From positions 18,166,001 to 18,230,000 of the forward strand of contig OX637293.1 of NCBI GenBank assembly GCA_951799445.1: a stretch of 64,000 nt of DNA. The letters are read 5' to 3'. Shown in pieces: positions 46,527 to 60,579 of this stretch. Position 1 is the stretch's first letter. Each line of letters starts with the position of its first letter. Both the position numbers and the translations under genes were made by a program. Under the pieces are notes generated by a model. It saw nothing but the letters and a program-made list of their open reading frames with translations. It was not told the DNA's origin and searched no databases. This DNA comes from Pseudisothecium myosuroides (Eukaryota; Streptophyta; Bryopsida; Hypnales; Lembophyllaceae).

Positions 46527-48083
46527 ACCCTTAGCTGGAAATCAAAGCTAACCAATATGCAAGTTTGACCTACTGGGGGCTATTACCCCCCGAGTACGCA
46601 ACTCCCATATTATATGGCCCTAATTATAATTACTTATGATTCATTTTAATCCAATCTCAAGGTTTATAATTTGTTTTAATGTAGAAAAATTCTCTTAGCC
46701 CTTTAACAAAGAATCCAAAAATGTACTTATATATATGAAATGATTATTTTTTGAGGACAATAATAGCATTAAAAACCTAATTATAATTTTTTTTTCATAC
46801 ATATTAGAAAAAACTCACAATTTATATGAAGAATTGAAACACCTATGCATAGTTTTTAAAATTTTAGACAAGAAGTTGTCTCCAATTAAAATTAAGTTTT
46901 TATTAAAAAGCCCAAAAAATTAGATAGCTTGTCCCATGATATATGTATTAGACTAAATTGATATTCTACAGTTGATATTCTAGTTTCTTGTTTTTTTTAG
47001 AAAATGATATATTCAACATTTGACAAATGCATGAACACTACTAGTTTGAATTTCATTTTTTATTCACATAAATCTATTTCTTTTGAAAAAGAATTTGAAA
47101 ACTTTGGCAACCACTCCAAATATTGTTTTCCGTAATCAAGCATTGAATGTATAGTATTCATAATGAAATTGGTCATAAACAAAAATTGTTATTAAACAAT
47201 CAAGGAATTTCGTTGGATGATTGAAAAGTTTCCAGAAAGAAACAACGTCTTGTAGCAATTTACATCTAAAATATAGACAATGAAGCACTTAGAAATTAAG
47301 GATTAAACCCTATAGTTCTAAAGAGCCCACTTTGGGCATTTTGAGAACTTAGGTAGGTTTTTTTGAATTCCAATTTTTGAATTTGGGTTGAAATTTGTAG
47401 GATAGCTTCTAATCATCATGCTCTACATATAAAGGTTTGTTTTATATCATTCCAAAAAACATTGTCAAAGTTATAAAGACCTTTGTGATTTCATTGTCAA
47501 AGCAGACATCTAAAAATACACATGTTTCTAAAATTAAAAAATTTCATTTGATTGTATTGAGGGTCACCTATACTAATAAAATTATACCATCAAATTTTGA
47601 CAAATGAGATGAAAGTTATGAGGACTTTTGTTTTACGGGCAATGAGGGAAAAAAACTTAGTTTCATCTTATGAGTCTTTCTTTGAACTCAATTAGAAGAA
47701 TTTTCAAATAACTAAAAAGAACATTGATATGTGTTGTTTACTAAATTTTTTTTACCACTAGGATTATCAAATCTTAATTTCATTCCAAAATCATTTGTCA
47801 TTTAGGTTTATCTTTCATCATTATCACCTTCCATGTAATAATCTATTTTAAGAAGAATAAGAGATTTTTTTTCATTAAATTATTTTTTCACATGCTTTCA
47901 ACCTAATTTCCAACATAGACTAAAATGCACAAGAAATGGGGCACAAATGTTTTTTTCCCTAAAAATATTGAAAGATAAAATTTCACCTTTAGAAGGGATA
48001 GAAAAACCTAGTTAAAAAATATTACACATTATAATCTGGCACTCTTAAATTTTGGGAAGACATACTTGAATAAGTCAACGATA
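46527..48083. other. AT-rich spacer over the C/D junction, no gene seen
   Basis: Near-identical to 15854-17409. Half-unit D starts at 47077. Confidence 0.5.
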
Positions 48084-48314
48084 CTAGCGCGTGAGCGCAG
48101 AGACATAAACCTACAAGCTTTGAACCTAGTTGTAGGCATGTACCTACAACCATTTGAAGGTGTTTAAAGCATATATGCCTATAACATAGGTACACTATAA
48201 TATAGAAAGAGTATAACGTAGGTACCTATAAAATGGACACCTATAACTACAAAAAGTAGCTATAATATTACCTCCTAGGCTCATGGGCTCATAGATTCTC
48301 TGCTCACATGCGAG
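48084..48314 (+). mobile_element. Foldback MITE, orthologue of 17410-17640
   Basis: Same ends and interior as the B copy. Confidence 0.5.
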
Positions 48315-48320
48315 GATTGG

Positions 48321-48554
48321 TATTATGTGAGCATAGGAGTGTGAACCCATGTCCCTAGAATACTACACACCTATGTTATAGGTGTATATACTATAGAAAC
48401 CGTCTATGATAATAGGATATATATGTTACAAATATCTGTATTATAGGTATTTATGATACATACACCTTCTATAGTGTATTGTATCTATATTATAGGTACC
48501 TATATTGTAGGCTCAATGCTCACAAGCTCGCATTCTTGGGCTCACATACTAGCA
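48321..48554 (-). mobile_element. Foldback MITE, orthologue of 17647-17880
   Basis: Inverted relative to 46290-46526. A few substitutions separate it from the B copy near 48350. Confidence 0.55.
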
Positions 48555-49523
48555 CCGTTGTGGCCTCGCTTTGCTTGTGAGTATGTTGAAGCTTGTTTTG
48601 GCCTCTAAACATCAAAGAACTTTAGGAGTTAAAGGCCAAGGCTCAATAGTTATGTTACTTGTGGACATATAGACAAAAATTTCAAAATAAAAGAGATGGA
48701 GGGTTGAATATTTCATGTTAGTGTTAATACATATATTTGACTTTCTAGAAAAAGATTCAATCCTATTAGTCACTTTTAATTCCCATCAATTTGCATTGCC
48801 ATTTCAATGTGTTTTTGTTTACAAGCATGATTTTTGAGGCAATGATTTTTTTTGTTTCTCAACATTTTTCCACTAGGCTCTATTTCACTTGTCCAATATT
48901 CAAATCCAAATTTTATCGTGTCTATTTCTAGAGGTATTGTCACTACACTTCCAAAAATAGTAATCACATGATCTGCTTTTATACCAATCAAAAGATAGAA
49001 ATACATTTAGAGAGTCATTTCAAGTGTTGCATTGATGATGTTGTGAGTGATACACCCTATAAAGCAATTTGCCGTGTGCAACGCACATTGTGGTGTGCCC
49101 ATCAAGCTATGCCTTAATCTTGGCTTGTTTTCACATCAAAGGGGAAGCTTAGAACAAAATGGAAAACCCAAGACAATCAACAAAACTTTTGGAATACCGT
49201 AGCCAATACTGTATCCAGTAGTGATGAAGATCAATAATCGGAAGAAGACAATGCTTTTTATTGATTACAGGTTTACATTTAGAGTGTCCCTCCAAACCTC
49301 TAGACCTTTGTAGAGAGTAGGCAAATGAACTCACATGACCAAGGACACCAGAAGGGGGCAGTCACGGCCTCAGCTTGTTGCTCTCGGCACTTCCTTTCAG
49401 TTGAAAAACAACACCAAGAGAATCAATTCAGCTTGCAAGGTCCACATCAGTCTGGCGGGTGACATGAGCAAATATGCAGAAAAGTTACGCGACTAACACG
49501 ATTCTGAAGTAACAAAATCAAGA
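48555..49523. other. AT-rich spacer upstream of LRR fragment D, no gene seen
   Basis: Near-identical to 17881-18849. Confidence 0.5.
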
Positions 49524-50178
49524 ATGTGGAAGGAGGAAAAGAGCTTTGCTGAGTTTGCCCCAGTTTGCAATGGTGTGTCTGCTCCTCTTTTTCATGAGCG
49601 TCTCAGTTGGGGCGACTCCTGAGGAAGGGAACTACGCTGATTTGATAAAATCCTGTCTTCGGTTTGCTCTTTTTCTTCAGTTTTCACAACAGGTTACTTT
49701 ACGAGGAAACCGAACTCATATTTGTGTCTTGTCTTGATTGAATTCTTCAGGACCTGTTCTCTTGAATTGGAGAAACAATATGATCCATTCAGAAGGGGAG
49801 CTGACGATGCTGGCTCGTTTGACCCCTGCGGGAGTGAAGCCAAGTAATTTCGTGTTTCATGCGACAACAGAGGATATGTTCAACGATTGTGAGACCTCGT
49901 TTTCAAACCCCTAAACAAATGAATAGATCAATATGCTTCAACATTCGTTCTGTAACAATTTCGAAATTTCAGAAACGTCAATTTTAATTGCACTTGCATA
50001 TCTATTGACAAAGACGAGCAAACATGGTGCATGGACGACAGGCAGTTTAATGGACTTCATCAATGTTCTCTTGCTCATTTGTGACTCACTGGTGTTTCCG
50101 TTTCAAAGATCTGGACAGTTTGGGATTATCAGGGACATTGGCAGCTGAACTAGGACTGTTCTCAAAGCTTAAAACTCT
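49524..50178 (+). pseudogene. LRR receptor-kinase 5' fragment, copy D
   Basis: Like copy B: intact signal peptide from ATG 49570, lost exon-1 donor (GGGAAC), exon 2 from about 49751 frameshifted, exon 3 ending at 50178 before GTGAGT with the CAAAG acceptor. It keeps 27-28 bp near 49,940 that B has lost. Sharing of the donor and frame lesions with B shows they predate the 30.7-kb duplication. Confidence 0.7.
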
Positions 50179-51510
50179 GTGAGTGATCTTTCTTGAGTCT
50201 TAATCATATACCCCCGAGATTGGAACTAATTGCTGAAATTGTTCTCGTTCAATTTTATACTCCATGTATATTCTCTATCAAGCCCGCAGCCAAACACTGT
50301 ATGTAAATGGTGTCTAACGAGACTGGGAATGAGGCGAGGGGTTTCCTTTTCTGTCAAAGCTCTGACTTCGAGTATTCAATGTGAAATCGATGCTCCCTTC
50401 AGCAAAATATTAGGCCAAATTAAATTGTACATGAACATGATGAGAAGAGTTTTGCACTATTGTGGCAGGAGTCTGCACAACAACTCCTTCAGCAGAACTA
50501 TACCTCAAGACAACGTTCCGTTGGTTTCTGTAATAGCGTCTGATATAGTCTTTGCATATTGTTTTTCTCTGGCCAAAATCAAAAACAAAACGCAGTACGT
50601 CAAATTATCGTGTGGTCCTAATTAATAGATAGATCTTACAGCCAAGCAGCTGCAACCATACACAATTCTGGTCCATACAAGCTACAGAAAATGAAAAAAG
50701 CAAGAAAGTAAGCACATGCGTATCTCTGCAAATGACCAACTGAAACTGACGTTCAAACCCATGCTCTAACAAAAAAAAAAACCCACGTAACCAACCGATA
50801 TTGCTTCAACAGACTAGGATACACTTCCCGCAACCACCTCTTGCCTCGCCTGGCCCAAGAACACGGAACCAAACGCAAGGGCGACAACAAGCTCCGCCAT
50901 TCCGTTCACATATCGGTGCTGTGGGTGCCGACGACGTGAAGATTAAACACTCCACACTCAGCGTTGGCCCACCAATAACCTAAATCCGCACGAAAACCCT
51001 ACCTAAATGACCGAATTCCAAGAAAAAGAAGAAACCCTTCCGCAAGACGCTAGAGTTCACAAATACAGAGCTCCACTGTGCGATATATCCAATTCAAAAG
51101 CTTCACTGGCAATCACACGATCGATACATGGGGAACTTGACCCAACTGCACAACAACATAACATCAATTCAACATTAAAAGACCTTCAATTTCTCCGTCA
51201 GATTCTAATCTCAACGTTGGCAAGCATCATATGCTTGAGAATGATCCACTAGACAGAACGACTCTAAGGAAGGATACAGACAACCAGCAACCACATAATG
51301 CAGTGAAACAACAAAGCGTATGCTTAGAATAGCAAAGCCTGGCCATAGAAGAGGACAGAAGGAAAACTCGAATTCAATGGTCCACAGTGGGACAGTGATA
51401 TTATAGAGGAAGTTTTGATCTACAGTATCACAACTGAATGGACCAAAACTGTAGGTTCAAGAATGGTAGGCTAGCGTGATCAAACGGTTCGTGTGTAAGA
51501 CCAACACAAA
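50179..51510. other. Gene-like spacer without an assignable gene (D)
   Basis: Near-identical to 19479-20810 in B. Confidence 0.45.
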
Positions 51511-51825
51511 ATTCCAGCAAAATCGAGCTCACAGGTCCATATCCCACAATGGAACAGAAAAAAAAACTCCACCGACAATCCTCTTCATACAAAAGCAATG
51601 CAACTCTTTTTTAGAAGACTGAAAGCAAATGCAAATCTACACCAAGACAAGTGGCCCAAGCTGGAATGTTCAATGCGACAGAGTGATTTATAAAACCACG
51701 GAGTGAATTGTCCTCCTATGATCAGCCTTCTCCTTTCTTCAGCTATTACAAAGTCCCATTACAAAACACAAGATGGTGACCTGGAGCACTTGGAAGGTGC
51801 CCTCAACAGCTTGGATACGGGGTGA
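51511..51825 (+). repeat. Direct repeat, left copy, flanking the RWD fragment (D)
   Basis: Counterpart of 20811-21125. Its partner is 53042-53392. Confidence 0.65.
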
Positions 51826-51983
51826 CCTGGATGTTCTTCACACCAACCTTCAGGGTCTGAGATGAGATATCCTCCCTTCTTCTTTTCTAACTCTCTTAAT
51901 TGTCCGACAGTCAGCATTGCAATCTCGGAGATGCAATCGACCAGGCTTGACAACAACCAAGTCATTCCCATTTCAAACCCCAC
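51820..51983 (-). pseudogene. Unassigned conserved minus-strand coding fragment, copy D
   Basis: Same reading as copy B (GMTWLLSSLVDC, QLRELEKKKGG, CEEHPG). Family unknown. Confidence 0.4.
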
Positions 51984-52327
51984 AAGCCTTTAACAATTGA
52001 GGAAAACTTGAAAGGCCAACAATCACAAACCCTAATCAGGACAGCCTATTTGGTCTATCCAACTTTATCACTCAACTCCATTGGATTTGTGATTTCTGAG
52101 GGTCAAAGGAGAGCACCTGGCAGTCTTCGTCTACAGGGTTTGCAAAGCATAGGAAGAAACCAAGAGTACATCGAAATTCGTCCTCTAGGACTTCTATAGA
52201 ACGTACTAGCCAGTAGTTGCAAGCAGTAGGCAAGAATTGGCAGGCTCAAATTGGATTCAATGTTCAATTAAGGTGCAGCTAGCTTCCTGAATGAAGCAAA
52301 ACTGATTGAAAAGGGAGATTACATTAC

Positions 52328-52955
52328 CTGATCAACAACGATTGGTTTGAAGCGATAGAAATGAGGAAGTTTCTCCTTCAACCACTCCACCAGGTGATAG
52401 CACATGCTCTCACCTTTTTGTTCCTCTGCCTAGAAAATTCAAGTACAGGCTCTGTTACCAAAACTGGCAATCTCCTCTGCTGGCAACAAAGTAATACGAG
52501 AAGTATGCATACAACATAATACTAGCCCCTAAAGGACCAAGGACTCATGGTTTGAAATCACCGGTTCAATTGATCATACTATAAAGATAATAGAATTCAA
52601 AGGGGACAAATTTTATCACACTAGAATCAATGAAGAACATTGCAGGTATTGATTCAAAAAAAAAAAGAGAGAATAAGCTAGCACGCACCTGAGCTTGAAG
52701 ACCTTCCAAAACGGCAGCCTTGACGACCTCGGGGTATTTGCTGTTATTTATATATTACTAAGATCAAACTTAGGGATCACATCGAGTAGCCTTGCGGCAG
52801 TAGAAACTCAAGGAAGAGTGCAGGGGCAGCATTAGAACCGCCTTCCTCGTCTACATCGAGAACGATTCTAACTTGGAAGCTGTTCTCACGAATCTTACTG
52901 CAGCTATCGTAGTAAATAGCCTGTAAGACAATTCCTCCTCTATCACCTCCTCCAT
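52328..52955 (-). pseudogene. RWD-domain protein gene fragment, copy D
   Basis: Identical in plan to 21628-22255, with the same three frame breaks and the same splice-like borders (GTGCGT after LEGLQAQ, GTAATG after PIVVDQ). The lesions therefore predate the B/D duplication, and no copy in the window can encode a full domain. Confidence 0.65.
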
Positions 52956-53041
52956 TGCCAAAATAGAAGTGCACACTCAAAACCTCTCCATAAACTTGTT
53001 CACCTTTGCAAATTCTCGGTCCGCATGTACGAATAATCCTA

Positions 53042-53392
53042 AATTCCAGCGAAACTCAACTCACAGGTCATATCCGACAATGGAACTGAAATAAAAAAAG
53101 CAATCCTCCTACAATCCCCTTCATAAACAAGCCAATGCAACTCTTTCTGTAGAAAACTGAAAGCAAAAGCAAATCTACACCAAGAAAAGTGGCTCGAGCT
53201 GGAATGTTCAATGCGACAGAGTGATTTGTAAAACCACCCGCTCGGCCATAAACAACGAAATGAGTTGTGCTCCTATGATCAGCCTTCTCCTTTCTTCTCC
53301 TTTCATCAGCCATCACAAAGTCCCATTACAGAACACAAGATGGTGAGCTGGAGCACTTGGGAGGTGCCTTCAACAGCTTGGATACGGGGTGA
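53042..53392 (+). repeat. Direct repeat, right copy, flanking the RWD fragment (D)
   Basis: Counterpart of 22342-22692. Confidence 0.65.
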
Positions 53393-54043
53393 CAATGGAA
53401 ATGGCAGAGGGACTCAATTCTTGATTCCAAAACATCAGCCAACACATATTTCCGACCTTCCAATCGCCAACGATGTTATCTTTCAAGGAGAGCGACAAGG
53501 GTAGAACGGAAGGTTCGTGGAAGACGTGGATGAGTGGGGCTGACAGACCATGCCCAACTTGTCAGAACAGTAAGAGACAGCCAGGCTTGGAAAACGCGTG
53601 AGCATTAACTGTTCGGCAGAACGCGAGAACCGGTCCCCAGGCCAGTCTCGTAAACCCCCTGTAGTGATCAAACGGACACCCCTTCTGCAGACTGCAAGCT
53701 ACCAGCATTCCTTCTCCGTCCCAATTCTATCAGAAGTATATGTTGATCGTGTGAGTGCAAGTAGGCTCCTCCTCTTCCACTTTGTTTTCTTCTGTTGTCC
53801 CCACTTTCTAGGGTTCTGCTATCAAGTCTTTCGCCAAATCTCCATGTAGGAGCAAGGAGTTCCAAGAGAACCTACAATCGAGTGTCTGCGGGTCGGTCGA
53901 GGTCTTCACTCCGGACGTGGTTGCCCTCTTTGCGGTTCGCATCTTTTTCTTCACTGCGGTTCTGCGCTCTATAAGTCCAGGTCTGCTGAAGAGTCGGTAT
54001 CTTAGAGACGGCCACCTCTTGTGCAGAGACCGAGCCGAGCACC
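53393..54043 (+). promoter_or_regulatory. Upstream region of kinase pseudogene D
   Basis: Near-identical to 22693-23343, with the leader donor GTAAGT at 54044 and TATAAG at 53970. Confidence 0.35.
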
Positions 54044-54168
54044 GTAAGTCGCCCTCCGTTCCACTTTCCTCTGAAGCATTTCGTGATCGCATCCCTGTGT
54101 GACTTGCAAGCGCTGAAGTCTTCGTTGTCTTCGGAGCACAGAATCCCGGTTGCTAGGGTTTGAGCGAG

Positions 54169-56167
54169 ATGGGCGCAAGATTCTCTTCCTGTTTCTCCAT
54201 TGCCAAGGCAGAGGAGTCTCCTTCCACCGCAGTTGACGTCGTTGCAGAAGTGGAGGCCGTGACGATGGTGGGCGCGGAAGGGGTGCCACCTTCCGGGAGG
54301 TCGGAATACTATTCCCCACGCTGCGAGGCGATGATGCGCAGCAGAGACCAATTCTCTGACGTCGTTGCGATGGGGATCGAGTTTTTGACGTCGCATTGCA
54401 GCGAAGTGAGCCGCGTGGAGGTTGTGCCGCAGTCGGCCGAGGAGAAAAAACTGAATCGACAAAACAGGAAAGTGTTGAAGCAATCGGTGAAAGACTATCC
54501 TGCTTTGTTTCTCCGTGACCTATCCGGTGAATATGTTTTGGGTCGCATGATTGCGAAGGGTGGACAAGCCAAAATCTATGAAATTGTACGCAACCCTTAC
54601 TATTTGATGAAGGTGTTTGAGAGAGGAACATCGCTACGAGATTTGCAAGGACAGTGGCCCCTTCCTGTCCTCAACGAAGATGTTCCCCAATGCATTATGT
54701 GGGCGGGTTTGTTGGAGGATGGCAGGTTTGCCTTTGTGATGGATAGATGTTGGGGTGACTTGTGCAAGTTGATTGACCAAGCCATGCAAGAGAAGATTGT
54801 GGATGGTGTCCAGGGTCCACCATTTCCCTACAAGTGGAGAGATTACAACAAATGGACATTTTACCCTGTAGACTTCATGTTGGGGATTGCAGAGGGACTT
54901 ACATGAGAATGGCATTTCTCATAGGGATCTAAAAGCTTCTAATATTCTTCTTCGAGATGATTTTGGATTGGAGCTTCGTTTTGTTATTCTTAGGATTCAA
55001 AGAGGGATTATTGTAGCTGATTTTGAATGTTCAATTGGAGTATTGGGAACCGGATTTTGGAGAACATCAAAGATACTATCAACTTTACCAAATGTGAGCT
55101 CTATTACAAATGAGGAATGGAAGAAAGCCGATGTGTACAGTTATGGGATGACATGTTTTGAAACAGTGACAGGGCGAATTCCATTTGATGGTGAACTTGA
55201 AAACACAAAAGCTGACCGTCAACTTGTAATTGAAGGTAAAAGGCCAAGATTGCCAAGTGATTTGGATGATGAAGTGAAGGACTTGATCATCAAATGTTGG
55301 GAGCCAAATCCAAACTCCCGACCTACATTCTCTGAGATTGTAGAAATGGTAGAGACCATCGCCACAAGACAATGCCAATTCAGGTACTTGCTATTTCTTC
55401 ATGTACATCAACTTATATTGATACTCTTGAAGTATTTATCTTTTGAAATTTTGGAATCTTAATTAGTTCTTATGTTTTATTAGAATCATAGAGATTTTAT
55501 TGAACTGTAAAGAAATTGATGCGATCTTTCTTAAATCATTGTTAAAATTTCCTTATTTGTTTACTACATGTTTGATAAATTCTGTTTGAACTTTTTAAAC
55601 TAGTCGTAATCTACTTGTTATTGCGGACTAGTTTTTTGTGATGGAAATAAGGGAAATTGTATGATTGCTTCTCTTTTCACATAGTGTATCATATTTCAAG
55701 TATAAATGTGGCTTATTTTGGTACATGGAACTTATAGGAGGCAATGGTTTCCCTCCCTAATTGACTCTTGCATACTTGCCTATTGTAGATTGTTTGGCAT
55801 TGGTGATGAGTTGCCTCCACAATATCGTTTAGCAACGGTTGAAGAGATGAATGAATACCCAGTAGCATTAAAGAGAGTAATGCCTGATCAAAAGATTGTC
55901 AATTTGGCAAATGGCTCTGTTGATGCATCTTTGTCTAGAATGAACATAAGGTGATTCGCTAAACCATACTTTTAATGGTGTGTTGTTATTGATTTTGAAG
56001 TGATTGCACTATCAAATTTTGTTATCGACTTGTTCCTCCACTATAGTTTGAAATGTTTGTTCTTGAGTTATAGCTCATGCATTTGTTTGACTAACTTTCA
56101 ACAAAATGATTGTAGATTTGAAAAGCGAAGCGATGCACGCTACAAGCTAGCAAGATTACACCATTAG
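54169..56167 (+). pseudogene. TKL-like protein kinase, frameshifted copy D
   Basis: Same structure as copy B: exon 1 54169-55383, exon 2 55789-55950, exon 3 56116-56167. It carries the same 8-bp deletion at 54894/54895, so the frame stops at 54904-54906 after 245 residues, and the same RTSK in place of RAPE. The predicted proteins of B and D appear identical, which points to a very recent duplication, conversion or an assembly repeat. Confidence 0.8.
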
Positions 56168-57122
56168 ACACATTTTTTAGATTAAATAGGAAGATTTAGT
56201 TGTATTGGATGTAATAGTAATTAAGAGAACTCTCATTTTGCTATAAATTCAACTACATCTTACACTTGCATGATGTATTGGGAGTGGAGAAGGTGAACTA
56301 GTCTAAGACAATTTATCACGTGACCTCATGATTAATGAAGTTGTGTAGTGGAATTGATCTAGATCTTTTCTTTGGATATTTGTAGTTTGAGATTTGAAGG
56401 TAGAATTTGTTTTTATGATCTCATTTAGCTTCATATTTCTACATTGACTATCAATGCACGAACCTTATATTTAATGGAACTTTTATCATAAGATTTTTTA
56501 AGAAGTTCATTGCATTTGTTGTTGAGTTTAATTATCTTCACAAGATTCTAATTTGGAACATTGGTTATCTTGGAATTTATAGCCTTGTGAATGGTTTTGT
56601 TCAATATTTGCATGATTGACATTGTTCATAATCATCTCTTTGTTAGTTGGATAAATTTCTGAGGCAACTTTTGAACAATGTGAATTCAGCATCATATTTT
56701 TGAAAATGTGAATACTCATTAAAATTGTCACTTTTCAAACACTTGTTTGAATCCAAAGTCATCATTTGACTATGTTTAAGTATTTGAAGATAGAATGTAG
56801 AGGTTGAAGTTGCAACTTTACTATCCAATCATCAAGGAAAAATATGTTGGCCAAAATGGTCATTTCAATGAAGTCTTCTTCATTCACACACAAAGGAATG
56901 TTGGTCGAGTTAAGGTAGAAGTGGACCCAAATATCATTCATGATCAAATTCCAAATGTAGTCAAATCCACTATTAATAATGTGGGACTTTCACAAATGTC
57001 AAAAGTCTTGATGAACAATCCAAGTTGAAGAGTTGTCAAGGTAACAATACAATTCTAAATGAATTAGTGGTAGTAGAATTGATTATTAGTGGTTCAAAAA
57101 ATCTATATTTAACTAATTATGT
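56168..57122. other. 3' flank of kinase pseudogene D, no gene seen
   Basis: Near-identical to 25468-26422. Confidence 0.45.
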
Positions 57123-58305
57123 ATATTGTACCCATAGAGCAGAATCAACAAAAAAACAATTATTTTTAAGAATGGAAAAATAATGGAAGATAAGATTATC
57201 AAATTTAGCAAGAATTAGAAAAAACAAGCTGCAAAAACAAATGTCCAATGTCATTTGGAAAGTCCAATGACCATCTACGGTAGAACCTCTCTAAGTCGAT
57301 CCCCTTTAAGTCGATAAACCTCTCTAAATCAATCATGTCAGACCGGTCCCGGACTGGGCCAGATAACAAAGGCTGTGACTGAAAATGACCCTCTCTAAGT
57401 TAATAAACCTCTGTAAACTAATCATGTCAGATCGGTCCGGGACCAATCGACTTAGAGAGGTTCTACTGTACTATTAAGCCAATTTTTGATGGCAAAGTGA
57501 AGGAATTCCTTCATTGGCACACAATGAGGATGAAAGGTAGAGAGGTCTTTTTTATAGTCAAATCCATTGTCCGTCATAAACCCTCAAAGGATATGGGATA
57601 GTTTGAAGATGAAAGTTTGACCGCTCATTGTCAAAACCTAGGAATTGTGTTCAAAGTAGAATTTCAAACTTCATTTGGCATAGCAAAATAACTTCTTTTT
57701 ATAAAATTTGAACTTAAAATAGTTGAGAAATCAATCTAACTTTCATCTCCTATGACCTTCTTGTAATTTTGAACTTCAAAAAATAATTTATGGATAAAAA
57801 TTGAAAGGGGATGTTTAGAAATCTCAAAGAAATATTGCCTCCAACCCCTCTCTGAACTTTGTCTATAACTTTTGATTGGAGGCTTAAAATCTCCAACGGA
57901 TTTTTGCAAATGAAATTTAGCTTGATTTTCTTTAGGAGTTTAATTGAGGAAATTTTGAAAAAAAGTATTGTACATTGCCTAAATAATGTCTAAAATTCTA
58001 TTTGAACACAATTCCTTGCTTTTGACTTAACTATGAGCAATTGAGCTCCTACTAATCCTAACCATCGACATATTCTACATGGTTTTTTATTACCTCCTAC
58101 CACTCCATTTATTGAAAGAGTTGATCTTTTTTTCCTTCAAGCACATTAAACTAAGTCGCTTTTGGAGTTGGCTTCCAAATATTTTGAATTTTTTAATATA
58201 ATGTCAAATTTTTGAAAATGAAGTCTTCAAGTGTTGAAGCTACTTTGGGAACTTTAATTAATTACACGGCATCAACGTGATGACTCGGCCCTATGGATAC
58301 AATAT
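57123..58305. mobile_element. Segment with 18-bp inverted ends, orthologue in D
   Basis: Counterpart of 26423-27606 with the same ATATTGTA..CCATAG ends, one base shorter because of a T deletion near 58,000. Confidence 0.45.
57278..57468. mobile_element. pogo-like (Emigrant-type) MITE, orthologue in D
   Basis: Counterpart of 26578-26768, with TA on both sides. Confidence 0.75.
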
Positions 58306-59869
58306 GTAGACAAATTATAGACAAATCCACTATTTATTGACTCAAAAATAAGCCCCAAAGCAATGTGAAAAACATTAAAACGCAATATTTGAAAAGAGAA
58401 AAACACAAAACATACTTGCGCAATTTCAAACCCAATTGTATAAACAAAATATTGGTTGCTGGCCAACACAATTGTAAGCATTCACTTCAAAATAATCCAT
58501 ATTCATGAAAAATTAGCAGAAGTAAATGTGACATACGTCGTACAACAATCTAATAAAAATAAGAACTTGGGACTGAGCCTGAAATTTAAAGAACAAAATG
58601 GACCCAATTGAATATAAGTGACCACACAAGAAATCAACATAACATTTTGAGAATGTAATACCATTGGTTTTTTCTCATTTACAAATGGAATGCAGAAGCC
58701 TAAAGTTGGTATGACCCCAGATGAACAAATGAAATTCAAATGTTAGCAACAACCATTATTCACGTGTCATTACTACCTATTCAAATGATATATATTGTCT
58801 AGCAATCAACAACCAATGAAATTGATAATTAGATGTGTGCATGCCTAGTCCTAAGTTGATATCATCACATTCTAAACCACAATGAAACGCTAGTCAATAG
58901 TATTTTTCAAATAGGCCATATTAACCAAAGCGTTTAGAAGCTATTCCAAAACCTTCAAAAATGATTGGATAACTATGTATTGGTTGGTAGCTGATAGCAA
59001 AATCTAGAAAACCGGACAACCTATTGGTTGCCGGTCAATAGCTAATCTGTAGACAACAAAATCTTATATCGACTAACAATTGACAACCACTTCAAATTTG
59101 TTGCTTTAATCTTCTCCATCATCATCATCATCATCAATATCTCAATCAACAGTGGTGCTTAATTCTTTAAAACAATTTTCAATAAGTCTTCACTTAATCC
59201 CCTTGAGGGGCAAAATGGAGGAAAAATTATTGAAGGACAAGTTTTGAGGCTCATTCTTTCATGGAAAAATTCAACTACATAATATGAGACACATAAGGTG
59301 AAACACCCAAAATTGCACCTTGACTAAAACCACCATCATCACTCTATGTACATCTCCAAAATCAAAGTGTACGTCAATTGAAGAAATGATTTTAGAACCT
59401 CTACCAAAAAGAACTTTGACCCTTCAATTCATAACTCCTGCATAGAGTATCCAAATGTCGTGTTCTTTGATGCGTTGGAACCTCCTTTCACTTGCCAACA
59501 AGAAAATATGAAAATTTGACCAGTCTAATAAATTAAAGTGGTGGTTTGGGGGTACCCCTCTTATTACAAAACAGTACGTGGTATGTCAGTCTGGTTCTCA
59601 TTGAATTAAAAACTATTACGGAGTACCACACTTGAGCATTGCCATGCTATCTCTCAGCTTTCCTTTGGAAGCACTCAAACAATACGGTGCTCTGCAACTT
59701 TTGTATGGCATACGATTTTGCTTGTTAAAGGGAAAGGGAGAACAAAATGGAAGACCCCAAACAATCAACAATGAAAACATTCGGAATACCGGCGTAGCCT
59801 ATGCCTTATCCAGTAGTGATGAGGATCAAAAATCAGAGGCCTCACATTGCTTTCTCTGGAATTGGAGTA
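58306..59869. other. Spacer of half-unit D, no gene seen
   Basis: Near-identical to 27607-29170, including the short CAT/ATC microsatellite near 59,119. Confidence 0.5.
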
Positions 59870-60579
59870 AGGTAGGACCACCTATTCCGTATAGGAAATT
59901 GTCCAAGGAGGAGGGGATTGCGGGAAAAAATGAGTCGACGAGGAGGGCGGAGCCCGATGAGGAGGCGCATTTTTTCCCACAATACCCGACGACGAGGGCA
60001 TTGCCCGACATTAACTTTCAAGAAGGATGAATATTTGGGATGAAATAGTTGCAATGAATGAGAAAGTTGTAATGCCCGATTATGTGGGCAAAATCGCGTA
60101 ATTGGGCATTACAACTTGATTTTGAACTAGGACCTGCCCGCAAAGGATACAAGGGACTTCCTAGAAGTGGTTTACGGACCAGGGAGCCATTCCCAACCAG
60201 TAGGTTGCAACTATTTTCAAGCAAGGTTGGAACAGATTTCCAACCAAAGCTTAGAATGTGTTTATTTCTTCTTTTCAAGGTTGGAACTAGTTAAGGTTAT
60301 CACACATGTCCCAAAGTAGTGAGCAAAAAAATAGGAGGTAGCAATCAAGAAAGTATTTATTCTATAATTGGAATTGAAAGAGTCTAAATATAGGCTACTA
60401 GTTTGGACAACTTTTTGGATTCCAAAATCACAGTAATTTCAATTTTGGGAATAAAATTCTAGAAAATTTGCAGTCCCAATATTTCCTATCTTCCTACATG
60501 GCAAGAGTTTTATTTGCCTAATATTGCTCACCATTTGTCTAAAAATTACTTGAGTGATCGACTATGGGTGGTCCTACCT
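59870..60579. mobile_element. TA-flanked AGGTAGGA element (710 bp) in D
   Basis: Counterpart of 29171-29880, with TA at 59868-59869 and 60580-60581. It contains the same 14-bp hairpin. Confidence 0.65.

Larger units (their letters stand above)
32482..47076 (+). repeat. Half-unit C of the tandem array
   Basis: This is the shortest complete half-unit. It is homologous to A and nearly identical to it beyond about 42 kb. It differs from A at its left end: a 147-bp LRR-upstream segment at 33240-33386 joins two copies of the same flank, a 286-bp element sits at 33959-34244, and part of the LRR fragment is deleted. It lacks A's insertions at 1856-3305 and 3423-4004. Confidence 0.85.
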